Source: an uncultured Lachnospiraceae bacterium (GTDB lineage: Bacteria > Bacillota > Clostridia > Lachnospirales > Lachnospiraceae). Taken from it: 35,582 bases of DNA. The stretch is from NCBI GenBank assembly GCA_947176065.1, contig CAMWPB010000043.1:1-35582 (forward strand), written 5' to 3'. Below are positions 8,312-16,994 of the stretch, piece after piece. The notes beneath the pieces were generated by a model. It was not told where the DNA came from. It saw nothing but the letters and a program-made list of their open reading frames with translations, and ran no database searches. The stretch's first letter is position 1; each line of letters starts with the position of its first letter. The translations under genes and the position numbers were made by a program.

Positions 8312-9691
8312 CTACCAGCTTCCCAGCGTCACATCCACGCTCATCTCGTGTCCCTGTCTTGTCAACGTGACTGTCAGCACATCTCCCGGTTTCGCTGAAT
8401 GTAAAATCCCCAGAAGCTCATTGTAAGTCGAAATCTCCGTATTTCCCACCCTGGTCACCACATCGCCGCTCTGAATGCCCGCCTCCATAGCCGGCGAGTC
8501 AATTTCAATCGCTCTGATATATGTGCCCGCAGGGGTGTTAATCTGCGTATCTGCAATAGCCTCCCCCGGCACATCCGCCCCATGCACACCAAGATATGCG
8601 CGCTCCTTATTGTTGGACATCTGCTCAATCGTACCTTTCAGCTCGGTAATGCCATATGCCGTGAGCAGATTGCTCATATCGTTCCCGGTATTGACATTGT
8701 CTATAATGCCAATTACCATTCCCTTTAAATTAACCAGAATCCCTGTGGCATTACGGCTCCCATAAATATCCGTTGTAATTTTCTTATAAGCCGCATCCGG
8801 CCGGTCAATCAGCGTCCCTGTGGAAGTCACCATGCCGTAGCTGATGGAACCGCTGGTGCCCAGCGGGCTTCCCAGCGCCACCACAGGCATTCCCAGCATA
8901 TTCACGGTGTTGGAGCTGCCCAGTTCCGCAATGCCGATCTTATCCATGGTTTCCCCGCTGACAGCCGTGAGAGGCACCGACAGAATCGCCAGCCCCGTAT
9001 TTTCATCCTTCTGCACAAGTTCCGCCTCCACCTGTGTCTGGTCACAGAAGGTAACTTCTATACTGTCCGCCCCTTTCAGGTTCCCTGCACTGACTAAAAT
9101 AAGCAGCGCCTTCTCATTGTTGGCCACGATCACGCCGGAGGCCGAGGCCACATTTTCATATATATTATTAAACCAGTCTACATCCGAAGTGACGCCGGCC
9201 ACAGTCACCACCGCGCGTCCCGCGTCCTCCGCAAACTTCCGCAGTTCCTCATGGAGCGACTGATAATCCTCCAGCGTAAGCTCCCTGTCCACCTGGGACA
9301 GTACCTCCTGAATCTGTTCATCCACCATCTCCAGATCCACCGGATCCGGCATCTGCGGCTCCGCATCTTCCTCTGTAACCAGCATGTCCTCCGGCTTCAT
9401 TTCCTCGATCGGCGTCTCCTCGGGAAACGCCACTTCTTTTGGCTCTTCCTCCGGGTAAAGGCGGTTGCTGATCACCGGCTCCAGCACCAGAAAGGTAAAA
9501 CATGCCACCAGACCGAATACCACCGCCATCACAGCGGTAATGACCGTTCTGCGAAGAAGCTTTTTCTTATTGACGGGCTTTTGCTTGATCTTTTCCCGCA
9601 TAAACTCCGTCTGCACAGAAGGCGTGTACTCCGCCTGTTCTTTGACCGGCTCCCCTTCTGTTTTATTCCGTTCTTTTTCCTGTTCAGACAT
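8312..9691 (-). CDS. HtrA/DegP-like membrane protein with PDZ domain; catalytic triad lost
   Basis: A 459-aa S1C-family protein built like HtrA: a cytoplasmic N-terminus (1-45), one transmembrane helix (about 46-71), an acidic linker, a trypsin-like domain (about 160-340) and a PDZ domain (about 365-455, LGVHGADVPGEA and SPAMEAGIQSGDVV). The trypsin-like fold aligns well with HtrA, but the triad is gone. His in the T-N-x-H-V motif is Gly203 (VSAGNLKGA), Asp in T-D-L-A is Gly233 (NTGLAIL), and Ser in G-N-S-G-G is Ala315 (RNATGILVN). Active HtrA proteins degrade misfolded exported proteins; this one should be inactive as a protease and may instead bind or scaffold envelope proteins through the PDZ domain. 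GAGGG precedes ATG 9691. The frame is intact, so this is not simple decay. Confidence 0.92.
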   Translation of the reverse strand: MSEQEKERNKTEGEPVKEQAEYTPSVQTEFMREKIKQKPVNKKKLLRRTVITAVMAVVFGLVACFTFLVLEPVISNRLYPEEEPKEVAFPEETPIEEMKPEDMLVTEEDAEPQMPDPVDLEMVDEQIQEVLSQVDRELTLEDYQSLHEELRKFAEDAGRAVVTVAGVTSDVDWFNNIYENVASASGVIVANNEKALLILVSAGNLKGADSIEVTFCDQTQVEAELVQKDENTGLAILSVPLTAVSGETMDKIGIAELGSSNTVNMLGMPVVALGSPLGTSGSISYGMVTSTGTLIDRPDAAYKKITTDIYGSRNATGILVNLKGMVIGIIDNVNTGNDMSNLLTAYGITELKGTIEQMSNNKERAYLGVHGADVPGEAIADTQINTPAGTYIRAIEIDSPAMEAGIQSGDVVTRVGNTEISTYNELLGILHSAKPGDVLTVTLTRQGHEMSVDVTLGSW

Positions 9692-10004
9692 ATAACTGCC
9701 CTCTTATATAATATGCGCTTTATTTTTCTTTTGCGCTTATTAGTTCATCTGCGCAGTGCACGCTCGAAAAACCTAAGGTTTTCCTCGCTCGCGGGCTTCT
9801 CCTTATGCATCCATTCGGATAAACGTTTCGGTGAGCGAGCTCCCCTCCCCGCTTATCCTCTGTCTGCGCACTGCTCATTGCCAACGCGTACATTATAACA
9901 TACCTCCCCGCGGCATGACAAGAAATCGAACAGCCATAGTAATTTCCCCATATTTGTGGTAGGATAATGCGTAGAAAAGATAGTAGAGTATGAAGAGGTA
10001 ACAT
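9692..10004. repeat. Intergenic region with a nested inverted-repeat element
   Basis: This 313-base gap separates the divergent htrA-like and mutS2 genes. It holds no convincing coding sequence. Between about 9753 and 9874 it is packed with inverted repeats: GCAGTGC (9753-9759) with GCACTGC (9868-9874); a 15-base palindrome AAAACCT-A-AGGTTTT (9768-9782); CTCGCTC (9784-9790) with GAGCGAG (9833-9839); ATCC/GGAT (9809-9820); and GGATAA (9817-9822) with TTATCC (9853-9858). The last pairing would cross the CTCGCTC stem, so these are alternatives or a pseudoknot. Part of it (9782-9816) resembles 34951-34996 ahead of proS, so it may be a dispersed repeat. GATAAT at 9963-9968 is a possible -10 box for mutS2, without a good -35. 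Confidence 0.5.
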
Positions 10005-12380
10005 ATGAACAGCAAAGTATTACGGGTTTTAGAATACCATAAAATCATCAACCAGTTGACAGAAAAGGCATCCTCCGAACCGGGCAGGCGGCTTGCGGCG
10101 GCGCTTGTTCCCATGACGGATTTGGAGGAAATCAGAACGGCACAGACCCAGACTTCGGACGCTCTGGGGCGTCTTTTTGCCAAGGGCTCCACGTCCTTTG
10201 GCAGCAACAAAGATCTGGGAATGAGCCTGAAATCCCTCGAGGTGGGAAGCGTTCTTTCCATCGCGGAGCTTTTACGCATCGCCTCCTTTCTGGAAAACGT
10301 CAACCGCATCAAAGCCTACGGCCGCAGGGAGCGGGACGATATTCCCGGCGATTCGCTGGACACCTATTTTGACAGCCTGGAACCGCTCACGCCTTTAGCG
10401 AACGAAATCAACCGCTGTATTCTCTCCGAGGAGGAAATCGCTGACGATGCAAGCCCTGCGCTAAAGCGCATCCGCCGCAGCATGGCGATTACCAACGACC
10501 GGATTCACTCGCAGTTAAGTTCCATGATTAACGGCTCCCTGCGCACTTATCTGCAGGACGCCGTGGTAACCATGCGCGACAACCGCTACTGCATCCCCGT
10601 GAAATCCGAGTATAAGGGACAGGTGCCCGGTATGGTTCACGACCAGTCCTCCACCGGCTCCACCTTTTTTATCGAGCCTGCGGCTGTGGTCAATCTAAAC
10701 AACGAATTAAAAGAATTATCCATAAAGGAACAGGAAGAAATCGAGGCGGTGCTGGCCTCCTTAAGCGCACAGGCTGCTGCCCACACGGAGGCCCTTGCCG
10801 TAAACCAGAAGTCCATGACCATGCTGGACTTTATCTTCGCAAAGGCTTCCCTTGCTCTGGAGCAGAACGCCACCATGCCGCTTTTCAATACGGAGCACCA
10901 GATCCGCATCCGCAAGGGACGGCATCCCCTGATCGATAAAAAGGCGGTAGTGCCTGTGGATATTCTTCTGGGGATTGATTTTGACCTGCTTATCATTACA
11001 GGGCCGAATACCGGCGGTAAAACCGTAGCGCTAAAAACGGTGGGACTTCTGACTCTGATGGGACAGGCCGGGCTGCATATCCCCGCACTGGATCGCTCGG
11101 AGCTTTCCATTTTCCGCGAAGTCTATGCGGATATCGGCGACGAGCAGAGCATTGAGCAGAGTCTTTCCACCTTTTCTTCCCATATGACAAGCATTGTGTC
11201 CATTTTACAGGAAGCGGACGCGGATTCACTCTGTCTTTTCGACGAACTTGGCGCAGGAACCGATCCCACCGAGGGCGCCGCCCTGGCCATCTCCGTTCTG
11301 GATCATCTGCACGGCAGGGGCATCCGCACTATGGCTACCACTCACTACAGCGAATTGAAGGTCTATGCACTCTCCACGCCCTTTGTGGAAAATGCCTGCT
11401 GTGAATTTAATGTGGAAACGCTCCGGCCTACTTATCGGCTTCTGATCGGTATTCCCGGCAAGAGTAACGCTTTTGCCATCTCTTCCCGTCTGGGACTGCC
11501 GGACCACATTATAGAGGATGCCAAACGGCACATTACGCAGGACAAGGAGAGCTTCGAGGATCTGCTTGCCAATCTGGAGAACAGCCGTCTTACCATTGAA
11601 AAGGAACAGGCGGAAATTGAATCTTACAAACGGGAGATTCAGGCTTTAAAGGAACGGCTGGAATCCAAGCAGGAAAAAATCGACCAGTCCCGCGACCGCA
11701 TCATCAGAGAGGCCAACGAGGAGGCCCGGGAAATTTTACAGAGCGCCAAGGAACTGGCGGACGAGACCATCCGCACTTTTCAGAAGGCCGGCGCCGCCTC
11801 TTCCATTAAGGATCTGGAAAAATCGCGCCGCAAGGTACACGATAAAATCTCGGAGAAAAACGAAAAGCTGGCGCTCAAAAATGACAAGCCCACCCACAAG
11901 GTTCTCAAGCCAAACCAGATCAGGCTGGGCGACAGCGTAAAGGTTGTATCCATGGGATTAAAGGGCAGTGTCAGCTCCCTTCCCGACAAAAACGGCAGGC
12001 TGTTTGTCCAGTGCGGCATCATCCGTTCTCAGGTATCCCTGTCGGATCTTGTCCTGCTTGAGGAGGAGACGGTAAAAACCGAAAAAATGCAGCGCAGCTC
12101 CTCCGGCAAACTGAAAATGTCCAAGTCCTATTCGGTTTCCACGGAGATCAATCTTCTCGGCAAGACGGTGGACGAGGCGCTCTCAGAGCTCGACAAATAT
12201 CTTGACGACGCTTATCTGGCACATCTGCCCAGCGTCCGCATCGTGCACGGCAAGGGAACCGGCGCTCTCAGAAAAGCCGTACAGGGATATCTGCGCAAAA
12301 ACCGGGTTATCAAAAGCTTCCGGCTGGGTGAATTTGGGGAAGGTGACGCAGGCGTTACCATTGCAGAGTTTAAAGAATAA
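10005..12380 (+). CDS. mutS2: Endonuclease MutS2
   Basis: A 791-aa MutS2, the MutS paralogue that in Firmicutes limits recombination and acts on stalled ribosomes or branched DNA rather than on mismatches. It lacks the N-terminal mismatch-recognition domain of MutS. It has the clamp and lever region (about 1-320), an ABC-type ATPase with Walker A GPNTGGKT (333-340), signature and Walker B segments (SLSTFSSHM, SLCLFDELGAGTDP, ATTHYSELK), a coiled coil (about 510-620) and a C-terminal Smr nuclease domain (about 712-791) with the motifs INLLGKTVDEA and IVHGKGTGALR. Length is standard (about 780-800). GAGG lies 6 bases before the ATG. The two-component pair follows on the same strand, 41 bases downstream of the stop. 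Confidence 0.97.
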   Translation: MNSKVLRVLEYHKIINQLTEKASSEPGRRLAAALVPMTDLEEIRTAQTQTSDALGRLFAKGSTSFGSNKDLGMSLKSLEVGSVLSIAELLRIASFLENVNRIKAYGRRERDDIPGDSLDTYFDSLEPLTPLANEINRCILSEEEIADDASPALKRIRRSMAITNDRIHSQLSSMINGSLRTYLQDAVVTMRDNRYCIPVKSEYKGQVPGMVHDQSSTGSTFFIEPAAVVNLNNELKELSIKEQEEIEAVLASLSAQAAAHTEALAVNQKSMTMLDFIFAKASLALEQNATMPLFNTEHQIRIRKGRHPLIDKKAVVPVDILLGIDFDLLIITGPNTGGKTVALKTVGLLTLMGQAGLHIPALDRSELSIFREVYADIGDEQSIEQSLSTFSSHMTSIVSILQEADADSLCLFDELGAGTDPTEGAALAISVLDHLHGRGIRTMATTHYSELKVYALSTPFVENACCEFNVETLRPTYRLLIGIPGKSNAFAISSRLGLPDHIIEDAKRHITQDKESFEDLLANLENSRLTIEKEQAEIESYKREIQALKERLESKQEKIDQSRDRIIREANEEAREILQSAKELADETIRTFQKAGAASSIKDLEKSRRKVHDKISEKNEKLALKNDKPTHKVLKPNQIRLGDSVKVVSMGLKGSVSSLPDKNGRLFVQCGIIRSQVSLSDLVLLEEETVKTEKMQRSSSGKLKMSKSYSVSTEINLLGKTVDEALSELDKYLDDAYLAHLPSVRIVHGKGTGALRKAVQGYLRKNRVIKSFRLGEFGEGDAGVTIAEFKE

Positions 12381-12421
12381 CAGGCGCGAGCTGAACAGAA
12401 TTTAAGAAAGTAGAGGTTATC

Positions 12422-13132
12422 ATGATAAATAAACAAAAAATTTTAATTGTGGATGATGACAACAATATCGCGGAACTGATTTCCCTTTATCTGACAAAGG
12501 AATGCTTCGAGACAATGATCGTCAACGACGGAGAGTCCGTTCTGGCGGCAGTGGACAGCTTTGAGCCAAACCTGATGCTTCTGGATCTGATGCTGCCGGG
12601 CATCGACGGCTATCAGGTCTGCCGTGAGGTGCGCTCGAAATCCACCCTCCCCATCATTATGCTTTCCGCCAAGGGCGAAGTTTTTGATAAGGTGTTGGGA
12701 CTGGAGCTGGGAGCGGACGACTACGTGGAAAAGCCCTTTGACTCCAAAGAGCTGGTAGCCCGGGTCAAGGCAGTGCTCCGCCGCTATAAACCGGCCGTGG
12801 CGGAACCGGCGGCGCCCGACATCAAGAGCGTGGAATACCCGGATCTGATTATCAACCAGACCAATTACTCCGTCATTTATATGGGGGAAACGATCGAGCT
12901 GCCCCCCAAGGAACTGGAGCTTCTTTACTTTCTGGCCTCCTCGCCGAACCATGTCTTTTCCAGAGAGCAGCTTTTAGACCAGATCTGGGGATATGAGTAT
13001 CTCGGAGACAGCCGCACGATAGACGTGCATATCAAGCGGCTCCGCAACAAGATTAAGGACCATGAAAACTGGCGCATCGCTACGATCTGGGGCGTCGGTT
13101 ATAAATTTGAAGTACGCGAAAAGAGATTCTGA
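12422..13132 (+). CDS. OmpR/PhoB-family response regulator
   Basis: A 236-aa DNA-binding response regulator. The receiver domain (1-115) has the acidic pocket DDD near residues 11-13, the phospho-acceptor D55 in LLDLMLPGIDGY, and the conserved lysine in VEKPFD. A C-terminal winged helix (about 135-232) carries PPKELELLYFLASSPNHVFSRE-type helices and the recognition helix RTIDVHIKRLRNKI. It works with the histidine kinase whose ATG lies one base after this gene's stop. AGAGG precedes the start. The regulated signal and genes cannot be read from this window. The nearest named relatives would be PhoP/WalR-type regulators, but I see no basis for choosing one. Confidence 0.96.
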   Translation: MINKQKILIVDDDNNIAELISLYLTKECFETMIVNDGESVLAAVDSFEPNLMLLDLMLPGIDGYQVCREVRSKSTLPIIMLSAKGEVFDKVLGLELGADDYVEKPFDSKELVARVKAVLRRYKPAVAEPAAPDIKSVEYPDLIINQTNYSVIYMGETIELPPKELELLYFLASSPNHVFSREQLLDQIWGYEYLGDSRTIDVHIKRLRNKIKDHENWRIATIWGVGYKFEVREKRF

Positions 13133-13133
13133 T

Positions 13134-14558
13134 ATGCGGAAAACACTCTATTTAAAATTAATATTGGCCTACATCATTTTCGGGCTGTTTGGATTCGTGG
13201 TGGTAGCCACCTTTGTGTCCGATATGACCTTCAACCATCTCACCAAGGAAAAGGCCGACGCCCTCTACCGGGAGGCCACGCTGATTGCCAACACCTACGC
13301 CACCGACCTGTACAATACGGAGGTGTCTCTGGAAACGGTGAAGACGCAGTTGGACGCGCTGGACACCTACTTAAACGCCACTATCTGGATTATTAATCCA
13401 TCAGGGCGGATGATCCTGGACTCCTCAGCCCCGGTGGATGTGGAAAACGAGATCGTCGTGGAAAATTTCGATCCCACAATCACCGCCGGTTCTTACTATA
13501 CGGTAGGCGATTTTTTTCAGACCTTTGACGAGGAAATGCTGAGTGTCTTTGCCCCCATCACCTCCGGCTACAAAGTAAAAGGCTACGTTGTGATCCACGC
13601 CTCCCTCGGCAGCATACAGACCGAGACAAACCAGCTTTTAAATATTTCCTATATCATGCTGCTTATTCTCTTTTTGCTGTCCCTGATCATCCTGATCTTT
13701 TTTACGGAGATGGTTTATATTCCGCTGCGCAAAATTACGGAAGCGACGGAACAGTATGCCAGCGGCAATATGCACTATGAATTCAGCGTGGAAAGCGAGG
13801 ACGAAATGGGCTATCTGGCGGCCACCCTGTCCTATATGGCCAGCGAAATCGCCCGCTCGGAGGATGACCAGAAAAAATTCGTGGCCAATGTCTCACATGA
13901 CTTCCGCTCTCCCCTGACTTCCATAGAAGGCTATCTGAAAGCCATGCTGGACGGCACCATTCCCCCGGAGATGTATGAAAAATATTTAAACATTGTGTTG
14001 AATGAAACGGGCCGCCTGACGAAACTGACAAACAGCCTCCTGACCCTCAACAACCTGAATACGAAGGGGATCATGCTGAACAAAACAGACTTTGAGATTA
14101 ACGCTGTCATCCGCAATGTAGCCGCCACCTTTGAGGGTACCTGCCGCCAGAAGATGATCGGCATTGAACTGATCCTCACGGGCGACGAGATGTATGTAGT
14201 CGCAGATGTAGATAAAATCCAGCAGGTTCTCTACAACCTTCTGGATAATGCCATCAAATTCAGCCATCACGACTCCCTCATCAAAATTGAGACGACGGAA
14301 AAGCATAACAAAATTTTTATCAGCGTGAAAGACACCGGAATCGGCATCCCGAAAGACGACCTGAAGCTGATCTGGAACCGCTTCTACAAGTCTGACCTCT
14401 CCAGAGGAAAAGATAAAAAGGGCACGGGTCTCGGCCTGTCAATCACAAAGGAAATCATACAGGCACACGGGGAAAACATCAACGTAATCAGTACCGAGGG
14501 CGTAGGGACAGAGTTTATTTTCTCCCTGCCAAAATCCGAGGTGGAGGATGATGACTGA
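13134..14558 (+). CDS. Sensor histidine kinase with HAMP domain
   Basis: A 474-aa membrane sensor kinase, partner of the response regulator just upstream. I start it at ATG 13134, one base after the regulator's TGA; a longer frame upstream overlaps the regulator and is not favoured. It has two transmembrane helices (about 8-28 and 171-191) around a 140-residue extracytoplasmic sensor region that looks like a PAS/Cache fold (TIWIINPSGRMILDSS). HAMP follows (about 190-243). Then comes HisKA with the phospho-acceptor H255 in VSHDFRSPLTSIEGY, and the ATPase domain with N box LLDNAIKFS, G1 DTGIGIP and G2 GTGLGLS. All catalytic motifs are intact. It most likely autophosphorylates in response to an envelope signal. 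Confidence 0.95.
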   Translation: MRKTLYLKLILAYIIFGLFGFVVVATFVSDMTFNHLTKEKADALYREATLIANTYATDLYNTEVSLETVKTQLDALDTYLNATIWIINPSGRMILDSSAPVDVENEIVVENFDPTITAGSYYTVGDFFQTFDEEMLSVFAPITSGYKVKGYVVIHASLGSIQTETNQLLNISYIMLLILFLLSLIILIFFTEMVYIPLRKITEATEQYASGNMHYEFSVESEDEMGYLAATLSYMASEIARSEDDQKKFVANVSHDFRSPLTSIEGYLKAMLDGTIPPEMYEKYLNIVLNETGRLTKLTNSLLTLNNLNTKGIMLNKTDFEINAVIRNVAATFEGTCRQKMIGIELILTGDEMYVVADVDKIQQVLYNLLDNAIKFSHHDSLIKIETTEKHNKIFISVKDTGIGIPKDDLKLIWNRFYKSDLSRGKDKKGTGLGLSITKEIIQAHGENINVISTEGVGTEFIFSLPKSEVEDDD

Positions 14559-14569
14559 TCGAGTCAATA

Positions 14570-14687
14570 TGGTAGCAGGCGATATAATACCCTGACGTTC
14601 CGGAGCACTGTTTGAACACCGAGTTCACGAAGTGAAGTGGGTGTGAGTTTGCGCAGGAACAAAAGAATATTATATCGTCTGCTACCA
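14570..14687. repeat. Long nested stem-loop between convergent genes
   Basis: A 118-base element between the kinase gene (plus, ends 14558) and trmL (minus, stop at 14682-14684). Its ends are 20-base inverted repeats, 14570-14589 and 14668-14687, complementary apart from one position that can pair as G-U. Inside lie further nested pairs: GTTCC with GGAAC, ACACC with GGTGT, and TTCAC-GAA-GTGAA at the centre (about 14633 and around). The right arm covers the trmL stop codon. It could terminate transcription from both sides, but there is no long T tract, and the multi-stem layout is more like a REP/MITE-type repeat or a structured RNA. Confidence 0.6.
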
Positions 14688-15170
14688 GGATAGCCTGTGC
14701 AGTTCCCCCTCCGTCTGCATCCCTGCAAATTCATTCTGCCGTAAGGCTTCATATAATACGATCGCCACAGAATTGGAGAGGTTCAGGGATCTGATCTCCT
14801 CCATCATCGGAATGCGGATGCATGTCTCCTCGTTTTCCACCAAAATTTCTTCGGGAATCCCGGCGCTCTCCTTGCCGAACATAATATAGTCGTCCTGCCC
14901 GAAGGCTGCCTCCGTATAGAGGCGTTTTGCCTTCGTAGTCGCATACCATATTTTCGCGCCGGGATGCTTCTCCCGGAACTCGTCAAAATTGATATAGCGT
15001 GTCACATCCAAATGTTCCCAATAGTCCATCCCCGCCCGCCTGATGGATTTCTCATCCAGCCGGAATCCCAATGGCTCAATCAAATGGAGCGCCGTACCTG
15101 TCGCTACACAGGTACGGCCAATATTTCCCGTATTTGCCGGAATCTCCGGCTGATGTAATATGATGTGCAT
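14682..15170 (-). CDS. trmL: tRNA (cytidine/uridine-2'-O-)-methyltransferase TrmL
   Basis: A 162-aa SPOUT-class enzyme that 2'-O-methylates the wobble base (position 34) of tRNA-Leu species. The start MHIILHQPEIPANTGNIGRTC is the TrmL signature, with the arginine in GNIGRTC that is conserved in this family. The C-terminal trefoil-knot SAM site appears as MFGKESAGIPEEI, then IRIPM and SLNLSNSVAIVLYEALRQ. Length is normal (about 155-160). A GGGGG run lies upstream of ATG 15170. The stop codon lies within the right arm of the nested stem-loop at 14570-14687, so the transcript probably ends there. Confidence 0.95.
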   Translation of the reverse strand: MHIILHQPEIPANTGNIGRTCVATGTALHLIEPLGFRLDEKSIRRAGMDYWEHLDVTRYINFDEFREKHPGAKIWYATTKAKRLYTEAAFGQDDYIMFGKESAGIPEEILVENEETCIRIPMMEEIRSLNLSNSVAIVLYEALRQNEFAGMQTEGELHRLSW

Positions 15171-15189
15171 CTACAACCCCCATCCTGCA

Positions 15190-15211
15190 CAAAAAATGCA
15201 CATATGCATTC
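15190..15211 (-). terminator. Possible intrinsic terminator after the aminotransferase gene
   Basis: On the minus strand AATGCA and TGCATT flank a 4-base loop and are followed by T residues, giving a short AT-rich stem with a T tract between the aminotransferase gene (stop 15268) and trmL (start 15170). The 6-bp stem is weak, so read-through into trmL is likely. Confidence 0.35.
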
Positions 15212-15267
15212 TCTCACACGAGACATAGAAGCTCTTTGCGAAACGGCCTCTGCCGCGAGCATCGGAG

Positions 15268-16440
15268 TTACTTCCCGTTCTGCCGCAGTCTCGTCACAAA
15301 ATCAGCCAGCTTGCCAATGGCCAGTTTCAGGTTGTCCATAGAATAGGCATAGGAAATTCTCAGATACCCCTCGCCGCAGTCGCCAAACGCCGTTCCCGGC
15401 ACCACAGCCACCTTCTCTTCCGCCAGAAACCGCTCTGCAAACTCCTCGCTGGTCATACCGAACTCCTTGATACACGGGAACACGTAGAACGCCCCAAATG
15501 GCTCGAAACAGGTCAGCTTCATCTCGCGGAACGCGTTCATCAGATACCGCCTTCTCTGATTGTAGGCCATGCTCATTTCCCGCACATCGTCGTCCCCGTT
15601 GCGCAGCGCCTCCACAGCCGCATACTGGCTGGTGGTAGGTGCACACATGATGGCAAACTGATGCAATTTTGTCATCTGCTCCAGAATCTCTCTCGGGCCG
15701 CAGGCATAGCCAAGTCTCCAGCCTGTCATGGCGTAAGCCTTGGAGAACCCGTTGATCAGGATTGTCCTCTCCCGCATACCCTCCATCTCCACGATGGATA
15801 CATGTTTGTCCTTATAAGTCAGCTCCGCATAAATCTCATCCGACATGACAAGAATGTCATGTTTCCTAATGACCTCCGCGATCGCCTCCAGATCCTTCCG
15901 TTCCATAATGGCTCCTGTCGGGTTATTCGGGAAGGGCAGAATCAGTATCTTGGTTTTTTCCGTTATGGCATCCTCCAGCTCTTTTGCCGTCAGGCGGAAC
16001 TCGTTTTCTTCCTTCAATTCAATAATAACCGGCACGGCACCCGCCATAATGGCACAAGGCTCATAAGACACGAAACTGGGCTGGGGAATCAACACCTCGT
16101 CTCCGGGATTAATCACCGCACGCAGCCCGATATCAATCGCCTCAGAACCTCCCACCGTAATCAGCACCTCATGCAGCGGATCGTAAACAACGCCCTGCTT
16201 TCTCTTTATGTAATTACTGATCTCCTGCCGTAACTCTGTCAATCCGCTGTTGGACGTGTAGAACGTGCGCCCTTTTTCCAGCGAGTAAATGCCCTCGTCC
16301 CTGATATGCCATGGAGTATCAAAATCAGGTTCCCCCACGCCGAGGGATATCGCATCCTCCATCTCGCTTACGATGTCAAAAAACTTCCGAATACCCGAAG
16401 GTTTCAGTCCAACGGCCTGCTTTGATAACATATCTTTCAC
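15268..16440 (-). CDS. PLP-dependent class I/II aminotransferase (PatA/AspC-like)
   Basis: A 390-aa fold-type I aminotransferase. Family landmarks are LGVGEPDFDTP at the N-terminus, YTSNSGLTELR, the PNNPTGA motif near 181-187 and DEIYAEL. The PLP-binding lysine is K234 in GFSKAYAMTGWRLGY, and the C-terminal arginine is in YLRISYAYS. Length fits PatA/YugH-type enzymes, which act on aromatic or branched amino acids or on N-acetyl-diaminopimelate; the substrate is not readable from sequence. The ATG (16440) overlaps the stop of the Lrp-type regulator gene by 4 bases, so the two are co-translated. That arrangement, as in yugG-yugH, suggests the regulator senses an amino acid handled by this enzyme. 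Confidence 0.94.
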   Translation of the reverse strand: MKDMLSKQAVGLKPSGIRKFFDIVSEMEDAISLGVGEPDFDTPWHIRDEGIYSLEKGRTFYTSNSGLTELRQEISNYIKRKQGVVYDPLHEVLITVGGSEAIDIGLRAVINPGDEVLIPQPSFVSYEPCAIMAGAVPVIIELKEENEFRLTAKELEDAITEKTKILILPFPNNPTGAIMERKDLEAIAEVIRKHDILVMSDEIYAELTYKDKHVSIVEMEGMRERTILINGFSKAYAMTGWRLGYACGPREILEQMTKLHQFAIMCAPTTSQYAAVEALRNGDDDVREMSMAYNQRRRYLMNAFREMKLTCFEPFGAFYVFPCIKEFGMTSEEFAERFLAEEKVAVVPGTAFGDCGEGYLRISYAYSMDNLKLAIGKLADFVTRLRQNGK

Positions 16441-16919
16441 GGTGACACCTTCTCTCTTGTATCTTCACATTTTTTCGTCAGGATTGTTCCATGATCTTTG
16501 TATTTTTTCAAAATAAAGTGGGTTGCCGTGCTCAAAACGGAATCCAGTGTGGAGAGCTTGTCGGATACAAAGCCGGATATCTCCTTCAAGGACTTTCCCT
16601 CCAGAGTAACAAGCAGATCATACCCGCCGGAAATCAGATACACGGAAGTCACCTCCGGGTACTTGTAAATCCGCTCCGCAATATTGTCAAAACCCTGTCC
16701 TCTCTGGGGCGTCACACGCACCTCAATCAGCGCGGACACCTTCTCGATAGAAGTTTTCTCCCAGTCGATCATGGTATGGTAACCGCAGATGATGCCCTCT
16801 TCCTCCAGAGCCTGCAGCTCATTCACCACAGCAATCTCTTCCACCCCGAGTATCACCGCCAGCTCCTTCAAGTCTATGCGGCTGTTCCTTTCTATGATTT
16901 TTAACAGTTCTTCTCTCAT
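16437..16919 (-). CDS. Lrp/AsnC-family transcriptional regulator
   Basis: A 160-aa leucine-responsive-type regulator. An N-terminal helix-turn-helix (about 1-55: IDLKELAVILGVEEIAVVNELQALEEEGII) is followed by a ligand-binding RAM/AsnC domain (about 65-145: VRVTPQRGQGF, VTSVYLISGGYDLLV). It probably binds an amino acid and regulates its own operon with the aminotransferase gene it overlaps by 4 bases (16437-16440). The start ATG 16919 follows GGAGGAGAAAAC. The linker GYHTMIDWEK between the domains is typical. Confidence 0.94.
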   Translation of the reverse strand: MREELLKIIERNSRIDLKELAVILGVEEIAVVNELQALEEEGIICGYHTMIDWEKTSIEKVSALIEVRVTPQRGQGFDNIAERIYKYPEVTSVYLISGGYDLLVTLEGKSLKEISGFVSDKLSTLDSVLSTATHFILKKYKDHGTILTKKCEDTREKVSP

Positions 16920-16994
16920 GTTTTCTCCTCCATATCTATTTCTATTATTTGTCTGTTATGGCAATGACTCGCACAGAATTGGTTTTCCGTGCGT

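Noticed and set aside
9720..10004. 94-codon minus-strand ORF in the htrA-mutS2 gap
   Set aside because: It is composed of the inverted-repeat element and the mutS2 5' region; it has no ribosome binding site and a low-information translation.
13062..13133. Upstream 24-codon extension of the histidine kinase
   Set aside because: It lies within the response regulator gene; the methionine at 13134 begins the first transmembrane helix region and directly follows the regulator's stop.
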